From: Jejuia sp. UBA6058
Lineage (GTDB): Bacteria; Bacteroidota; Bacteroidia; Flavobacteriales; Flavobacteriaceae
NCBI GenBank assembly: GCA_002428965.1
Contig: DIYI01000012.1
Coordinates: 347,948 to 411,947 of the forward strand
Direction: 5' to 3'
DNA: 64,000 nucleotides
Shown here in pieces: positions 1 through 8,539 of the stretch. The notes under the pieces were generated by a model. It saw only the letters and a program-made list of their open reading frames with translations, was not told the DNA's origin and searched no databases. The stretch's first letter is position 1. Every line of letters begins with the position of its first letter. Made by a program: the position numbers and the translations under genes.

Positions 1-135
1 GTAAATCAATTCTATTTCTGGATGAAAATGCCAAAACATTTCATTCCTATCTAATTTGTCTTTGTGCTGTTTCACCAGTATGGAAGAACCAAACGTTGGT
101 GATAGCTTTTTGAATGTAGGTTTCTTAGTTATCAT
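1..135 (-). CDS. AraC-family transcriptional regulator, N-terminal fragment (cut by window edge)
   Basis: Only the first 45 codons are present; the gene runs off the left edge. Read from the ATG at 135 the protein contains WHFHPEIELIY (residues 35-45). This is the start of the cupin-like sensing domain that precedes the helix-turn-helix in many Bacteroidota AraC-type regulators, where the HxHPE.E stretch lines the sugar or ligand pocket. The frame is open to position 1. The DNA-binding domain is outside the window, so the family call rests on the cupin motif alone. No target can be inferred. The 140 bases upstream are AT-rich and hold no other gene. Confidence 0.7.
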   Translation of the reverse strand, partial: MITKKPTFKKLSPTFGSSILVKQHKDKLDRNEMFWHFHPEIELIY

Positions 136-276
136 TGTGGCAATATTTTAGTGCAAATTTAAAACATATTATGCATACATTATATATAGATTTGCTCAAA
201 ATATGTGTTTTATTAACTTAACATATGCTTAACACTCTCTTAACGGTTAATATAGCATATAAATAGGCTAAAATTG

Positions 277-495
277 ATGTTTTTCAAAACGTATTACGCT
301 CATATCTTTGTAGTGTATTTAGTTAGTAAATCAATAATGGAGTATTTGTTGCAAGAAAGATTAAAAGTAGAGTACGGTAACAAGTATTTTTGGAATACGA
401 TAGGTTTTACAAATACCTTTAAAGATGTATTTAATGTTGATTTGACTTTAAATGAATTGAAATATTTAAATAATAATAACATTACTAGAAAGTAG
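277..495 (+). CDS. Possible small protein of unknown function
   Basis: Open frame of 72 codons from ATG 277, with a second in-frame ATG at 337 that would give 52 residues. The shorter form, beginning MEYLLQERLKVEYGNKYFW, looks more like a soluble protein than the hydrophobic first 20 residues do. It ends in a poly-Asn stretch just before a good terminator at 557-586, which suggests the region is transcribed. No family was recognised. An almost coextensive open frame exists on the other strand, as is common in AT-rich DNA, so coding status is uncertain. Confidence 0.3.
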   Translation: MFFKTYYAHIFVVYLVSKSIMEYLLQERLKVEYGNKYFWNTIGFTNTFKDVFNVDLTLNELKYLNNNNITRK

Positions 496-556
496 TAATT
501 CTTATAAAGCATACATTAATAATTAATTTTAATGTCTTATTTAGTTTAGTTGGTTG

Positions 557-586
557 AAAGTGGGCTGTGGTGGCCCACTTTTTTTA
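557..586 (+). terminator. Rho-independent terminator
   Basis: Perfect stem AAAGTGGGC / GCCCACTTT with a 7-nt loop, followed by a run of T. It lies 61 bases after the small open frame ending at 495 and would end a transcript from that side. Confidence 0.8.
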
Positions 587-789
587 TGCTCTTCTTCAAA
601 GTTTTTCAAAAAATCAAGCTTTATTTTATTCTGACAGAATTTTTCATTTTAAATCGATAAAACGCAAATTATATCATATTAACTGCGTTATATACTATAT
701 TGACTTTACAAAAGGATAACACAAAATTAACGGATAATTTTGCATATAAATTAGTCAATTTCAATGTTTTACACCCGCTTACTTGAATG

Positions 790-797
790 TAATTTTG
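790..797 (+). promoter_or_regulatory. Candidate promoter -7 box for the gene at 826
   Basis: TAATTTTG fits the Bacteroidota -7 consensus TAnnTTTG and sits 28 bases before the ATG. The same octamer occurs at 735-742. Neither copy has a clear TTTG -33 element at the usual spacing, so which one is used cannot be decided by eye. Confidence 0.45.
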
Positions 798-825
798 ACC
801 TGTCGAACGTTAATAAATCCAAATC

Positions 826-1431
826 ATGAAAAACGTAATTAACAACTCCAAAAAAGTATTCTTAATGGTAGCATTGGCAGCTACGGTTATGGGATACGCA
901 AACGACAAATCATTTTTTTATTTAAAAAATGAAGCGAACAAAACTGTACTTACTTTAACTCAGGTTAAAGCAGGTAATCTTGTCTCTATTAAAGACGAAA
1001 ACGGTATTGTACTATATAAAGAATTAATTCAACAAGCAGGTATTTATAAAAAAGGGTTTGATTTTTCTAATCTTACCGATGGAAAATACTTTCTTGAATT
1101 AAATAAAGATGTAGAAATAGATATCGTACCTTTTTCTGTTAAGGGCAAAGAAATAAGTTTTGAAGATGAAAAAACAGAAACTATTTTTAAACCTGTAACC
1201 GTTTTAAAAGAAGACAAAGTATTTATTACTAAACTCTCTTTAGAAAAAGAAGCATTAGATATTAAAGTATATTATGACAGTAGTGATACAAATCAATATG
1301 AATTAATACATTCTGAATCTATAAAAGGTACAAAAAACATTGAAAGAATTTTGAAAATCTCAGATTTTGAAAAAGGGAATTATAAAATAGTATACCGTAC
1401 AGAAGGTAGACTATTTGTAGAATACATTTAA
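826..1431 (+). CDS. Secreted protein of unknown function, beta-rich
   Basis: 201 residues. A typical Sec signal peptide (about residues 1-25, ending near MGYAND) is followed by a beta-rich, Lys/Glu-rich mature part. This includes the pattern VLTLTQVKAGNLVSIKDENG and DFSNLTDGKYFLEL, which looks like the Ig-like or Por-type beta-sandwich found in many small secreted flavobacterial proteins. There is no catalytic motif and no recognisable sorting domain. It is a single-gene unit: two TAnnTTTG boxes lie upstream and a strong terminator at 1454-1485 follows. Role unknown; an envelope or secreted stress protein would fit, but that is inference. Confidence 0.8.
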   Translation: MKNVINNSKKVFLMVALAATVMGYANDKSFFYLKNEANKTVLTLTQVKAGNLVSIKDENGIVLYKELIQQAGIYKKGFDFSNLTDGKYFLELNKDVEIDIVPFSVKGKEISFEDEKTETIFKPVTVLKEDKVFITKLSLEKEALDIKVYYDSSDTNQYELIHSESIKGTKNIERILKISDFEKGNYKIVYRTEGRLFVEYI

Positions 1432-1453
1432 CTTAAACACTAATTTCGATATG

Positions 1454-1485
1454 AAAAAGGGCGAACAATAATGTTCGCCCTTTTT
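1454..1485. terminator. Bidirectional terminator between convergent genes
   Basis: A 9-bp perfect stem GGGCGAACA / TGTTCGCCC with a 4-nt loop, flanked by A5 on the left and T5 on the right. It can therefore end both the plus-strand gene finishing at 1431 and minus-strand transcription of the sulfatase finishing at 1491. Confidence 0.9.
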
Positions 1486-1490
1486 ATTTG

Positions 1491-2894
1491 TTAATCTAGA
1501 ACAGGAGTTCGCTTTTCATCCATACGTTTCATAGCATTTACTTCATAAAGCCTTTTTAGCATAAACATAGGTCTTTCCAATTCGCCTTCCCATTCCCATA
1601 AAAGTTTAAACAATGTTCTCACTTTCTCTGGATATTCATAGGCCAAATTGGTGTTTTCGGAAATATCTGTCTTAATATTATATAGTTCCGCTGGTCTATC
1701 CGGAAAACGCATTAATTTCCAATCTCCTTGTCTTACTACGCCTCTATTTTCTTTTTTCCAAAACAAAACTTCGTGAGGCACACTTTTATTCTGTCCTGTA
1801 ACATAAGGTATTAAATCTACACCATCTAATCCATCAATCCCATTTGCATCGCCACCTGCCACATTAATAAAGGTTGGTAATAAATCTAACATACTTACGG
1901 GATTTTCATAAACACTATTTTGTTCAACAATTCCAGGGAGTTTGAGAATAAAAGGCACACGAATACCACCTTCTAAATGATTTGATTTACAGCCACTTAA
2001 AGGATAGTTACACGAACTAGTTCCATCAGGACCACCATTGTCATTTGAAAACACAATTAAAGTATCATCCTCCAAACCAAGTGCTTTTAACGTATCTAGT
2101 ATTTTGCCACATGCTCTATCCAAAGCCAAGGTCATTGCCGCCAAAGTTTTGCGTTTACCAGTTAATCCTTTTATACTTTCTAAATCCTCAGGAGTAGCTT
2201 CCAATGGCCCATGCACCGCATTGAATGATACATACATAAAAAATGGATTCTTTTTGTTGCGCTTCATAAACTCACATGCTTCTGAAGCCAATGCATCTGT
2301 CAAATACAATTCTGATTCTTTATAATTTCCAAAATTGCGTTCTAATCTTTTTTCAGGACTTTCCTTTGCTTTTTTCTCTATTAAAGGAAAAAAATTGCGC
2401 GCTCCCCCTCTAAAACCATAAAATTCGTCAAAACCACGATTTAAAGGGTGATATCTATCTGCATTCCCCATATGCCATTTGCCCAAAACGATAGATGTAT
2501 AACCTAGGTTTTTTAGGTAATCTGCGATGGTTTTTTGATCTAATGGTAAACCCATGTCATCAGCTATATCCCTAGATGAAGCGCTCATATAACCAGGAAC
2601 ATTATTTTCTTCAAAACCGAAACGCTGTTGATATTTACCAGTTAAAAGTCCAGCTCTGGATGGGCCACAAACAGCGGCTGTAGTGTAAGCTTGTGTGCAA
2701 ATAACACCTTCCAATGCCAATTTATCTAAATTAGAGGTATTAAAGGTTTCACTGCCCTGAAACCCAAAGTCATGATAACCTGCGTCATCAGCAAAAAGAA
2801 ATATTATATTTTTCTTTTGTCCCAACAACATATTAACACAAAGAAATACCACACAGTAAAACACATTCTTGGAAAATGACCTTAAAGTTTTCAT
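1491..2894 (-). CDS. Secreted type I sulfatase
   Basis: 467 residues with a signal peptide (about 1-25). It hydrolyses a sulfate ester, probably on a polysaccharide or glycan, outside the cytoplasm. Visible family features: metal-binding ADDAG (Asp36/Asp37), the sulfatase signature CGPSR with Cys76 as the formylglycine precursor and Arg80, GKWHMG (Lys139, His141), and NDNGG for the second metal site. The C-terminal part (VRQGDWKLMRFP, ELYNIKTD) is also typical. The Cys form needs a maturase (FGE or anSME) that is not in this window. The substrate cannot be told from sequence; marine algal polysaccharides are a plausible inference. It lies 29 bases downstream of the radical SAM gene on the same strand and may be cotranscribed. 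Confidence 0.93.
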   Translation of the reverse strand: MKTLRSFSKNVFYCVVFLCVNMLLGQKKNIIFLFADDAGYHDFGFQGSETFNTSNLDKLALEGVICTQAYTTAAVCGPSRAGLLTGKYQQRFGFEENNVPGYMSASSRDIADDMGLPLDQKTIADYLKNLGYTSIVLGKWHMGNADRYHPLNRGFDEFYGFRGGARNFFPLIEKKAKESPEKRLERNFGNYKESELYLTDALASEACEFMKRNKKNPFFMYVSFNAVHGPLEATPEDLESIKGLTGKRKTLAAMTLALDRACGKILDTLKALGLEDDTLIVFSNDNGGPDGTSSCNYPLSGCKSNHLEGGIRVPFILKLPGIVEQNSVYENPVSMLDLLPTFINVAGGDANGIDGLDGVDLIPYVTGQNKSVPHEVLFWKKENRGVVRQGDWKLMRFPDRPAELYNIKTDISENTNLAYEYPEKVRTLFKLLWEWEGELERPMFMLKRLYEVNAMKRMDEKRTPVLD

Positions 2895-2923
2895 AACAGG
2901 TAAAGAATTAAAAATGAGTGAAT

Positions 2924-3997
2924 TTAAAACAATTTTAATTGATTGCTTTTATAGGATTCATGTAAAGCACAATTTAATTTAGGCATACTTTTATTTTTGA
3001 AGTATTTATGTTTTGCCAACCTTACTAGGTTATTTATTTGTTCAGCCATTTTTCCTTCGCCTCTCATTCGTGTACCATATTGAGAATCGTTTAAGCTATC
3101 TCCATGACAATTTTTAATTTGATTCAATACTTTTTCTGCTCTATCAGGCATAGTTTTTTTAATCCAGTCTGAAAAAATTTCGCCAATAGCACCGTTTAGT
3201 CGTACAATGGTGTGTCCAATAGACATGGCACCATGTTCCGAAGCAGTTTTAGCAATATCTAAAATTTCATGACTATTGATAGATGGAATAATTGGTGCAA
3301 TCATCACATTGACTGGAATATTATGCTCACTCAGGGTCTTAACAGCCTCCAGTCTTTTCTTTGCGGTCGTTGTTCTGGGCTCGAGAATTCTTCGCGTATC
3401 TTCGGAAAGTGAGGTAATAGACATACTAGTTCCAATCAAATTATATTTTGCTAAATCCGAAAGCACATCCAGATCATCCAAAATTCTTGCATTCTTTGTA
3501 ATAATACCAACAGGATGTTTATATTTTAAAAATAGCTCTAAACATTTTCTGGTAATTCTAAATTTTTGCTCTGCTGGTTGGTAACAATCTGTATTTCCTG
3601 ACAATACAATGGTTTGCGCCTTCCAACTTTTCTTTTCTAATAATTGTTCCAAAAGTCTTGGCGCGTCTTTCTTTACCAAAATACGTCGTTCAAAATCCAA
3701 TCCTGAGCTATAGCCCCAAAATTCATGACTATTTCTAGCATAACAATACACACACCCATGTTCGCACCCTTGATAGGGGTTCATAGAGTATTGCATTCCT
3801 ACATCCGGACTGTTAACTTTGTTTACAATAGACTTTGGAAACACATCAATATATTGTGTCTTATTGTTATCTGAGTTTTCTCCTTCTTTTTTGCAAAATT
3901 CAAGAAAATCATCACGCATTTCATGACTTAATTCGAAGAAACGATTTGGGATGTGAAGCTGCGCACCACGTCCTTTTATAGTAGTTTTTGAGGGCAT
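2924..3997 (-). CDS. PA0069-family radical SAM protein
   Basis: 357 residues. The radical SAM cluster motif CxxxCxxC is at Cys78, Cys82 and Cys85 (CEHGCVYCYAR), preceded by the family hallmark MNPYQGC. N-terminal GRGAQLHIPNRF and the later stretches TDCYQPAEQ and MIAPIIPSIN match the PA0069/Rv2578c group, which is related to spore photoproduct lyase in its core but of unknown reaction. Its position just upstream of a sulfatase invites the idea that it is the sulfatase maturase. However, the anSME hallmarks (extra Cys-rich SPASM-type C-terminus) are missing, so this is unlikely. The start at 3997 gives the usual length. Function remains open. Confidence 0.88.
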   Translation of the reverse strand: MPSKTTIKGRGAQLHIPNRFFELSHEMRDDFLEFCKKEGENSDNNKTQYIDVFPKSIVNKVNSPDVGMQYSMNPYQGCEHGCVYCYARNSHEFWGYSSGLDFERRILVKKDAPRLLEQLLEKKSWKAQTIVLSGNTDCYQPAEQKFRITRKCLELFLKYKHPVGIITKNARILDDLDVLSDLAKYNLIGTSMSITSLSEDTRRILEPRTTTAKKRLEAVKTLSEHNIPVNVMIAPIIPSINSHEILDIAKTASEHGAMSIGHTIVRLNGAIGEIFSDWIKKTMPDRAEKVLNQIKNCHGDSLNDSQYGTRMRGEGKMAEQINNLVRLAKHKYFKNKSMPKLNCALHESYKSNQLKLF

Positions 3998-4184
3998 TTT
4001 AATAAAATTATTAGATTGAAATGCTTAAAAGAAGCTCTTTAAAATTACCTAAAAATTACTTTAGAAATTGTTAAAGGGTAATTGTGTTATTAACAAAACG
4101 CCCTTATATGCTATTGAAGTAGAAAACGTCAATCTATTTCAGTAATATTGAAACAAAACAGCTTAGAATTCGGAGGGGGTAAAA

Positions 4185-4967
4185 TTATCTCCCCGAAAAA
4201 TCAGCCTTTCGCTTTTCCAAAAAAGCAGTAGTGCCTTCATCAAAATCATCTGTTCCAAAACAATTACCAAATTCGGTAATTTCAGTTTGATAGCCATTAA
4301 CACCTTCTTTGAAATTGGAATTTACAGCTCTTATAGCCGCACTTATAGCTGTGGGAGAATTTCGCATAATTTTAGAAGCTAGGGTGTCGCATAAATCCAA
4401 AAGCTCATTTTGAGGCACTACATGGTTTACCAAACCATAATTTAGAGCTTTATTAGCATCAATCATGCCTGCGGTCATAATAAGTTCCATTGCACGCCCT
4501 TTGCCTACTAATTGTGTTAAGCGCTGTGTGCCACCGTAGCCTGGAATAACACCAAGTGATACTTCAGGTAAGCCCATTTTTGCATTATCGCTTGCCACTC
4601 TAAAATGACACGCCATAGCCAACTCTAAACCACCACCCAATGCAAAACCATTTACCGCGGCTATTACTGGTTTGCTTAAATTTTCTACAAAATCGAACAG
4701 TATTTTTTGTCCGTTTGCTGCTAAGTGAGTGCCTTCCTCGACACTAAAATCAGCAAACTCGCTAATATCTGCTCCAGCAACAAATGCTTTTTCACCACTT
4801 CCTGTAATAATTATAACTTTTGTTTCACTATTATTTTCTGCAGTTTTAAATGCATCATGAAGCTCTTTGATAGTTTCTTGGTTTAGGGCATTTAGCTTTT
4901 TAGGACGATTTATCGTTATTGTTGCAATGCCTTTTTCAGAACTTAGAAGTAAATTGGTGTAACTCAT
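4185..4967 (-). CDS. Enoyl-CoA hydratase (crotonase family)
   Basis: 260 residues, the standard length for a short-chain monofunctional hydratase. It adds water across the 2,3 double bond of trans-2-enoyl-CoA in beta-oxidation or amino-acid breakdown, in the cytosol. The CoA-binding oxyanion residues lie in AGADISEF and in the crotonase signature VNGFALGGGLELAMAC. The two catalytic glutamates are Glu115 (GGGLE) and Glu135 (LPEVSLG), matching Glu144/Glu164 of the rat enzyme. GVIPGYGGTQRL follows. It is the last gene of a tight operon, 3 bases after the small secreted protein gene. Exact acyl substrate is not predictable. Confidence 0.92.
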   Translation of the reverse strand: MSYTNLLLSSEKGIATITINRPKKLNALNQETIKELHDAFKTAENNSETKVIIITGSGEKAFVAGADISEFADFSVEEGTHLAANGQKILFDFVENLSKPVIAAVNGFALGGGLELAMACHFRVASDNAKMGLPEVSLGVIPGYGGTQRLTQLVGKGRAMELIMTAGMIDANKALNYGLVNHVVPQNELLDLCDTLASKIMRNSPTAISAAIRAVNSNFKEGVNGYQTEITEFGNCFGTDDFDEGTTAFLEKRKADFSGR

Positions 4968-4970
4968 TTT

Positions 4971-5414
4971 TTATTCTTTAAATAATTTTAGTCCTTCGAT
5001 ATGAAATGTTTCAGATTCGTAAAATAATAATGCCGTTTTTATAATTCTATTAGATGTATCTCTGGGTGATTTTGTGATATATCTTGCTTTTGTACCATTA
5101 AAATTTAAAGTACTTTTATGCTGATGTCCTTCTTTATTTGTATTTACAATTTCTACTTCTTCTGAAGAGAAGATAATAGATTTCCCCTCTAACTTCCATG
5201 TACCATCACAACGAAAATTCTCTTCGTTATTTACTTTAGACACTGCTGATAAGTCTCTTAAAAAATGGTATTGAAAAGTACCATCGGCATTTAAATTCAA
5301 AGTCCATTTTATAACCGTGCCATCGTTATTTTTGGGATGATGAATATACGTGCCAACTTGGGAAAATGCATATATACTTGTAAAAAGCAAACCTAGAAGT
5401 ATACTGTTTTTCAT
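4971..5414 (-). CDS. Small secreted protein, lipocalin-like fold suspected
   Basis: 147 residues with a Sec signal peptide (cleavage near AFSQ, residue 19). The mature part alternates short beta strands, with NLNADGTFQYHFLR and FRCDGTWKLEGKSIIF. This is the -G-W-x-x-x-G- pattern of lipocalin-like or META-type beta barrels common in flavobacterial secreted proteins. There are no catalytic residues to point to. It sits between the histidine kinase gene (1-base gap) and the enoyl-CoA hydratase gene (3-base gap), so all three are surely on one transcript. A functional link to the kinase is possible but not shown. Confidence 0.75.
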   Translation of the reverse strand: MKNSILLGLLFTSIYAFSQVGTYIHHPKNNDGTVIKWTLNLNADGTFQYHFLRDLSAVSKVNNEENFRCDGTWKLEGKSIIFSSEEVEIVNTNKEGHQHKSTLNFNGTKARYITKSPRDTSNRIIKTALLFYESETFHIEGLKLFKE

Positions 5415-5415
5415 T

Positions 5416-6876
5416 TTAAGACCTCTTTGGTAAAACTACTTTAAACACTGTACCTTTATTGGCTTCTGTAGTAAAAGAAATATCACCTTTATAAGTCTCT
5501 ACAATATTTTTAACCATTGCTAAACCAAGACCCATACCACTTGTTTTAGTTGTAAATTTTGGTTCAAAAATTTTGCTCTGGTTTTCCTGTGAGATCCCAG
5601 ATCCGTTATCGGCAACGGTAATTACTACATTATCTTCATCTTGAGAAACATTAACAAGTACTTTTGGATTTTTTGTTTCTGGTATGGCTTGAATACCGTT
5701 TTTAACCAAGTTAGTAACTACTCTAACGAGTTGTGTTCTATCAAATTCTGCAATAATCTCTTCAGCACCAGATGAAAATTCAATATAACCTTCGTTAAAT
5801 ATATCCAATGCTAGTTTCGTGATTTTTACAACATTTAAGGTTTCATTTTGTTGTGCTGGCATTTTAGCAAAGTTTGAAAACGCCGAGGCAATAGAACTCA
5901 TAGTATCAATTTGCTGAATGAGTGTTTTGCTATATTCATCAACCTTTTCATTAATATTTTCATCGGAAGGATCGAACTTTCTTTGAAAATTTTGAACAGT
6001 TAACCGCATTGGCGTTAGTGGATTTTTAATCTCATGTGCCACTTGTTTTGCCATTTCTCTCCACGCCTGTTCTCGCTCACTACGCGCTAACTTTACAGCA
6101 CTATCTTCCAACTCATCAATCATGCTATTATACGAATCTATAAGTGTTGAAATCTCTTCACTCGTATCCTCAATTTCTATTTTTTCATTACGCTTTTCTA
6201 GTCGCGTTGCATTAATTTTATCACTTATTGTTTTAAGCGATTTTGTAATGTATTTAGATAAAAGAAATGCAATACCGATACCAATTATCAATACGAATAA
6301 ATAAGCTATCCCTAGTCTTCCTAAAAATTCATTTAGTTCTTTAGATAAAAAATCATCCTTTTCTAAATAAGGCAAATTCAAAATTGCCAACGGTTTAAAT
6401 TTGTTATCGTAAATGTAAGTATAAGAAGATTGATATGTCTCTCCATTTTCCCTCAGCAAATCTACATAACGATGATCAACACTATTAGAAATAGCATTTA
6501 AAATCTCCTCACGAACAATTTTATCTTCTTCTTCGGGTTTTAATTCTGCCTTCGAGGTAATTAGTAAATTACCCTCTAAATCGTAAAGATTTATTTGCAG
6601 TTTATGTATTTCTGCGATACTCCCAATCTTCTCTTTGAAAATTAAAGGGATATTTCTTGTTTTTATTTCCCAGGTGGTTTCTCTAGCGTTTAAATCACTC
6701 TTAATTCGCGCTTTAATATTCTGTTCTTTGCGTTCCAAACGCTGTTCATGGTAATCTTTGGTTTCCTCATTGTATTGATAAATAGCTACTACTGCAATTA
6801 ATACAGAGGCAAGTAAAACCAGTAAAATCATTACTATGAAAATACGTGTTCGAAGTGAAAGTTTTTTTAGTTTCAT
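5416..6876 (-). CDS. Membrane sensor histidine kinase (NtrY-like)
   Basis: 486 residues. Transmembrane helix 1 (12-33), a periplasmic sensor region (about 34-186), helix 2 (187-207), a HAMP linker (208-260), then HisKA with the phosphorylated His281 in VAHEIKNPLTPM. The ATPase domain shows the N box (Asn389-Asn393), G1 DNGSGI (423-428) and G2 GMGLGLAMVK (447-456). HEIKNPLTPMRL is typical of the NtrY branch. It senses an unknown periplasmic signal and phosphorylates a response regulator. No regulator gene is adjacent, so it is an orphan kinase here. It heads the operon with the small secreted protein and the enoyl-CoA hydratase. Confidence 0.92.
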   Translation of the reverse strand: MKLKKLSLRTRIFIVMILLVLLASVLIAVVAIYQYNEETKDYHEQRLERKEQNIKARIKSDLNARETTWEIKTRNIPLIFKEKIGSIAEIHKLQINLYDLEGNLLITSKAELKPEEEDKIVREEILNAISNSVDHRYVDLLRENGETYQSSYTYIYDNKFKPLAILNLPYLEKDDFLSKELNEFLGRLGIAYLFVLIIGIGIAFLLSKYITKSLKTISDKINATRLEKRNEKIEIEDTSEEISTLIDSYNSMIDELEDSAVKLARSEREQAWREMAKQVAHEIKNPLTPMRLTVQNFQRKFDPSDENINEKVDEYSKTLIQQIDTMSSIASAFSNFAKMPAQQNETLNVVKITKLALDIFNEGYIEFSSGAEEIIAEFDRTQLVRVVTNLVKNGIQAIPETKNPKVLVNVSQDEDNVVITVADNGSGISQENQSKIFEPKFTTKTSGMGLGLAMVKNIVETYKGDISFTTEANKGTVFKVVLPKRS

Positions 6877-7044
6877 TTAGAATGAGAAGCGTTGGATGGT
6901 TTTATAACTCTAAAAGACTAAATATAGCAATAATCGCTCCAAACAACATTAGAGAATATTTAAAAATAGATTACTACTAACTAATCGCAATCTTCTTAAT
7001 TTAAGTGGTTTTATTGAAACTAAACTATTTTAAATATCATATTA

Positions 7045-7120
7045 CGTTTAACTTAATGGCTCCTTGGCTTTGTCAGAAAAAAAAGATAAATTCGTTTAAC
7101 GTCGGCTATAAGCCATTAAG
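7045..7120. repeat. Left boundary of a cassette-like segment (inverted and direct repeats)
   Basis: CGTTTAAC occurs twice in direct orientation (7045-7052 and 7093-7100). CTTAATGGCT (7052-7061) is the exact reverse complement of AGCCATTAAG (7111-7120), so the stretch can fold into a long hairpin. TTCGTTTAACG at 7091-7101 is repeated inverted and perfect at 8379-8389, on the other side of the single gene 7171-8253. Such paired imperfect palindromes around one orphan gene resemble integron attC-like cassette boundaries. That reading is inference; no integrase is present. Confidence 0.5.
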
Positions 7121-7170
7121 AACGGCGCATATCTGTGAAACCGTTGGCTACAATTAAAAAGAGATACTAC

Positions 7171-8253
7171 ATGAAATTTGCATTAACAATGTTACTGATA
7201 ACAATTTCAACTTCTATTTTTTCTCAGGACTTGGAAAATTTTGAACAGGTGGATAAATTTAAGATTAATGATTTGAAAGTTAGCGTATTCTTCAAAGACC
7301 CTCTAAAAGAGATAATTAAAAAGTATCCAGACTTTGATAATAAGGAGAATAAGGAGAAACATGAAATCTTATCTGGATATTTGCACAATAATACATTATA
7401 TGTTTTTCAAACTTTTAAGAAAAAGAAATTAATCAAATCTTATAAATTGACTGGTAACCCTCAAAAAGTAAAGAGTCGTAATTATTTCAATCTCGACATA
7501 TATAACAATCAAGACAAGGTTGAAAAATCGATTGACAAGCTAAATGTTGGAGGTTCGTTTTTTGAGCATATGTTATTGTTTCAGTCTACAGAGGGTAAAA
7601 AGTTTATTGGAAAAGGAATTCAAATGTGGGGATTCATTGTAATGATTCAACCTTATTCTCCAATTAAAGAGAAAATTTCAGAGTTGATTAAAATGGATAC
7701 CTCAAATTCAATTCCAGCGGATTTGATTGCTAAAGAACAAATATTTATTGAGCCACTATTTGAATATCAAAAATATGGATTAGAAAATATCAAATCTAGA
7801 ACGAAAACTATTACTGTATATCAATATGATTCTATTGGAAATATTAAAAATAAATATCCAAGAGTAGAAAAGGATACTTCACTCTATTTGTCTTCAACCA
7901 GCAAAGATTTGAGTAGTGTAACAAGCTTTCCATATTTTTCAAAGTCGGATACAATAAAGCGAGCGGGAAAATATATTTATATAAAAAGTGGGTTAGAGAA
8001 TATTAATCATTACCTGAAAGATATTCGATTGACTGAAGATTCGATTACAGGACAAATTATTAAGATTGAAGGCAAATTAATTATTCATGGGTATAATAAA
8101 GATGGTCATTATACCTATGACGAAATATATGTGGCAGATTTCGGAAAAATAGGTAATTACAATTTCCCAAAAAAAATTAAGTATTATCCGATTGATGATG
8201 AATATTTGTTAAAACCAAGAATTATAACAGAAATTGAATATGAACTGAAATAA
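7171..8253 (+). CDS. Secreted protein of unknown function in a cassette-like segment
   Basis: 360 residues from ATG 7171. This start places a clean signal peptide (MKFALTMLLITISTSIFSQ) at the N-terminus; a GTG further up at 7135 would only add a basic, non-signal-like extension from the repeat region. The mature protein is Lys/Ile/Tyr-rich, with no motif I recognise. It includes KTITVYQYDSIGNIKNKYP and a C-terminal IKYYPIDDEYLLKPRIITEI that recalls beta-rich outer-surface proteins. It stands alone between the kinase operon and a convergent gene, inside an inverted-repeat-bounded segment (7091-8389), suggesting it may have arrived as a single-gene unit. Confidence 0.75.
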   Translation: MKFALTMLLITISTSIFSQDLENFEQVDKFKINDLKVSVFFKDPLKEIIKKYPDFDNKENKEKHEILSGYLHNNTLYVFQTFKKKKLIKSYKLTGNPQKVKSRNYFNLDIYNNQDKVEKSIDKLNVGGSFFEHMLLFQSTEGKKFIGKGIQMWGFIVMIQPYSPIKEKISELIKMDTSNSIPADLIAKEQIFIEPLFEYQKYGLENIKSRTKTITVYQYDSIGNIKNKYPRVEKDTSLYLSSTSKDLSSVTSFPYFSKSDTIKRAGKYIYIKSGLENINHYLKDIRLTEDSITGQIIKIEGKLIIHGYNKDGHYTYDEIYVADFGKIGNYNFPKKIKYYPIDDEYLLKPRIITEIEYELK

Positions 8254-8378
8254 CGGTTGGCAATAACATTTATAAATAATAGCGGTTTAAGACCTTAGTC
8301 AAAGTTAGTTTTTTATCCTTAATCAAATTACGAATCGAAAAGTTAGCGTGTTAAATCTGTTACTACTCATACACAAAC

Positions 8379-8389
8379 CGTTAAACGAA
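8379..8389. repeat. Right boundary inverted repeat of the cassette-like segment
   Basis: CGTTAAACGAA is the exact reverse complement of TTCGTTTAACG at 7091-7101. Closer to the gene end, ACGGTTGGC at 8252-8260 echoes CCGTTGGC at 7141-7148 just ahead of the gene, so motifs repeat on both sides of the same open frame. Confidence 0.5.
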
Positions 8390-8440
8390 CCTCCCTAAAA
8401 AGTCGCCATGAGTCACTAGAAAAACCCAACGTCAAACTAG

Positions 8441-8531
8441 CCCGTGTTAGGGATAGAAGCGGCATCTTTTTTTGTTTTTCTCAAAAAAGATATAGCGGAT
8501 AGCTCGACCCGACCTTGAGAGGGTAACGCCC
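8441..8531. repeat. Dispersed GCGTTA-ended element, copy 1
   Basis: 91 bp beginning CCCGTGTTAGGGAT and ending GGGTAACGCCC, with internal GAAGCGGCATC and GATATAGCGGAT. The ends are imperfect inverted repeats sharing GCGTTA or GTGTTA. A T-rich/A-rich hairpin lies in the middle. Related copies are at 30340-30434 and 45709-45818. This one lies between the 3' ends of two convergent genes, 8 bases from the end of the DUF1501 gene. Confidence 0.8.
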
Positions 8532-8539
8532 AAATTACT

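Larger units (their letters stand above)
496..825. other. 330-bp intergenic stretch
   Basis: No gene is seen here. The stretch holds the hairpin terminator at 557-586 and two TAnnTTTG promoter boxes (735-742 and 790-797) ahead of the secreted protein gene at 826. The rest is AT-rich sequence without a recognisable repeat. Confidence 0.6.

Noticed and set aside
300..512. Minus-strand open frame opposite the small gene at 277
   Set aside because: Almost fully coextensive with the plus-strand frame, AT-rich, without a terminator or promoter on its strand.
2924..3997. Radical SAM gene next to the sulfatase as its formylglycine maturase
   Set aside because: The protein has the PA0069-family signature and lacks the extra Cys-rich region of anaerobic sulfatase maturases; neighbourhood alone is not enough.
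7135..7170. GTG start giving a 12-residue N-terminal extension of the orphan secreted protein
   Set aside because: The extension comes from repeat-like DNA, and the ATG at 7171 begins a proper signal peptide.
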